From an uncultured Bacteroidota bacterium (GTDB lineage: Bacteria > Bacteroidota > Bacteroidia > Chitinophagales > Saprospiraceae), in the NCBI GenBank assembly GCA_937876435.1, contig CALEIL010000228.1, positions 1 to 26,456 of the forward strand: a stretch of 26,456 nucleotides of DNA. Reading direction: 5' to 3'. This document shows, in pieces, positions 25,215-26,456 of this stretch. Position 1 is the first letter of the stretch. The number at the start of each line of letters is the position of its first letter. The notes beneath the pieces were generated by a model. The model had not been told where the DNA came from. It saw only the letters and a program-made list of their open reading frames with translations, and made no database searches. The position numbers were made by a program, and so were the translations under genes.

Positions 25215-26189
25215 TCAGAAAAGATCCAATGCGGATATACTTTTGTCGTGTTTGGTGTAATCCACGGGTCGTTTGGCGAAAAAATCATCGAGAGTATTGG
25301 CGAAAACTTCCTCTTCAAACCAAACCATGGGTCGAATGTCCTCAGAGGATACATGGAATTGGGCAGGAATGTTGATCTTATTCAAACTATCATCCGCTCT
25401 GAACTTCATGAAGTTCACCAGATTGGTTTTGTCCACCGTTTCGATCGGTCCCTGGCTGAAAATCCAGTCCAGAATGCGCCCCTCTACCTCAATGGACTGC
25501 CGAACCATTTCGGTGACACGCCATTCCGTTTCCTTGTCAAACATTTCTGGGTATTCATCGCGGATGGTATTGATCAGATAAATCCCCGCATTGGCATGGA
25601 TTTGCTCGTCGATCGAAGTCCATGCGATAATGTTACTGACATTTTTCATCAACCCCTTGAAGCGCGTGAACGAAAGGATGATGGCAAATTGGCTGAACAG
25701 ACTTACGTTTTCGATCAGGATAGAAAACATAATCAGGGAAAGCGTGTATGCTTTTTTGTCCTGAGATTTGGCAGAAGACAGGGCGGCGGAAAGATAATCA
25801 ATGCGCTCCCGAATGACAGGCACATCGATCAGGTTGATAAACTCATTGTTGTACCCCATCACCTCCACCAGCCGGGAATAGGCTTCTGAATGCCGGAATT
25901 CACATTCGGCGAAGGTGGCTCCCAGACCATTCATCTCGGGCTTTGGAAAATGATTGTACAGATTTCCCCAAAATGATTTGACGGCTACTTCAATTTGTGC
26001 GATGGCAAGCAAGCTGTTTTTGATAGCGTTCTGCTCAGCGTTTGACAGGTGAGAATGGAAATCCTGGACATCGGCTGTAAAATCCACCTCGGAATGGACC
26101 CAAAATGACTTGTTGATGGCTTCGGTGAATCGGTATATTTCGGGGTACTCAAAGGGTTTATACTGAATGCGTTTGTCAAAAATTCCCAT
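25215..26189 (-). CDS. nrdB: Class I ribonucleoside-diphosphate reductase, beta (radical-generating) subunit
   Basis: This 324-residue ferritin-like protein houses the dimetal site that starts the radical used by the alpha subunit. Likely ligands are E67 (IAQIEVAVK), E97 and H100 (ECEFRH), E160 (ILIENVSLF), and E195 and H198 (SIDEQIH). Y104, four residues after H100, sits where the E. coli radical tyrosine Y122 lies. The first ligand is glutamate instead of the aspartate of E. coli. As I recall, that is a feature of the manganese-using class Id enzymes described from Flavobacterium johnsoniae. Assignment to that class is an inference. The C-terminus (SISALDLF) is the usual acidic-hydrophobic tail that docks on alpha. 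There is no ATP-cone at the N-terminus. It is the first gene of a two-gene operon. Confidence 0.94.
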   Translation of the reverse strand: MGIFDKRIQYKPFEYPEIYRFTEAINKSFWVHSEVDFTADVQDFHSHLSNAEQNAIKNSLLAIAQIEVAVKSFWGNLYNHFPKPEMNGLGATFAECEFRHSEAYSRLVEVMGYNNEFINLIDVPVIRERIDYLSAALSSAKSQDKKAYTLSLIMFSILIENVSLFSQFAIILSFTRFKGLMKNVSNIIAWTSIDEQIHANAGIYLINTIRDEYPEMFDKETEWRVTEMVRQSIEVEGRILDWIFSQGPIETVDKTNLVNFMKFRADDSLNKINIPAQFHVSSEDIRPMVWFEEEVFANTLDDFFAKRPVDYTKHDKSISALDLF

Positions 26190-26379
26190 AGGTGTTTTAT
26201 GTTTTGTGTGTCATCAAATGGTGTTGAGGCAATATGCGCAGACAGATGCCCTGGCTCATGGATTGACCGCTGATTGAACCATATGGAGTGGATGAAAGGA
26301 AGGTATCACGCTCGGAATGGGCAAGCTGCTTTCAACGCATCAAACATAAGATGATATTAATTTTTTTTGTAATAAATTA

Positions 26380-26396
26380 TTCCACACCCTGTGGAA
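26380..26396. promoter_or_regulatory. Perfect inverted repeat upstream of the RNR operon, candidate operator
   Basis: TTCCACA (26380-26386), CCC, TGTGGAA (26390-26396) is a perfect 7-bp inverted repeat 190 bp upstream of the beta-subunit start, in AT-rich sequence. It does not match the NrdR box I know (about ACACwATATmTwGTGT) and is only partly like a DnaA box. It could regulate this operon or a gene beyond the right edge. The remainder of 26190-26456 shows no gene. Confidence 0.35.
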
Positions 26397-26456
26397 AAAA
26401 TATTTTGCATTCCATCTTACAGAATTAAAATCAGTTTTTTTGCCCTGGCTCACATT

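Noticed and set aside
26377..26400. Origin-like DnaA boxes near TTATTCCACA and TGTGGAAAA
   Set aside because: They do not match the 9-mer TTATnCACA exactly, and there is no cluster of such boxes or dnaA/dnaN neighbour in view.

Overview
The window reads as chromosome of a free-living Bacteroidota. The evidence is a SusC/SusD pair, lipoprotein signals of the SPII type, a type IX secretion sorting domain on an amylase, sulfatases of the formylglycine type, and start codons that mostly lack Shine-Dalgarno sequences. The T9SS domain argues against a typical gut Bacteroides. A Saprospiria-like or related marine or activated-sludge lineage is possible, but that is an inference I cannot test here. 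All genes appear intact except the first, which runs off the left edge.

Positions 1-17594 form one starch/maltose utilization locus in two divergent arms around a LacI-type regulator. The minus-strand arm is LacI (7367-8386), MFS sugar transporter (5623-7164), beta-phosphoglucomutase (4979-5626), GH65 maltose phosphorylase (2679-4982), a SusA/neopullulanase-like GH13 (619-2463) and a lipoprotein GH13 cut by the edge (1-583). Transporter, mutase and phosphorylase are joined by two consecutive 4-bp ATGA stop/start overlaps. The plus-strand arm is SusC (8818-11715), SusD (11763-13385), a SusE-like starch-binding lipoprotein (13408-14529) and a T9SS-secreted multidomain alpha-amylase (14751-17594). 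The inferred flow is as follows. Starch is cut outside the cell by the secreted amylase. Maltodextrins are bound by SusD/SusE and imported by SusC, then trimmed in the periplasm by the GH13 enzymes. Maltose enters through the MFS carrier and is phosphorolysed to glucose plus beta-glucose-1-phosphate, which the mutase turns into glucose-6-phosphate. Short motifs shared by the upstream regions of susC and the transporter are candidate operators.

Positions 17595-17964 contain no gene. They hold a 20-bp perfect palindrome and about 240 bp of densely self-complementary sequence that looks like the 5' part of a structured RNA, possibly a truncated group II intron.

Positions 17965-23172 hold a second, smaller cluster: a Tat-exported enolase-superfamily (mandelate racemase-like) protein, a lipoprotein sulfatase with a C-terminal domain resembling the N-terminal region of GH78 rhamnosidases, and a second exported sulfatase with a HEAT-like C-terminus. 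Its substrate is unknown.

Positions 23173-23438 carry hairpins, 18-bp direct repeats and a copy of a palindromic intergenic repeat that also occurs between susE and the secreted amylase. Positions 23439-26189, on the minus strand, encode a class I ribonucleotide reductase (beta then alpha) in which neither subunit has an ATP-cone. The remaining 267 bp to the right edge is its upstream region.
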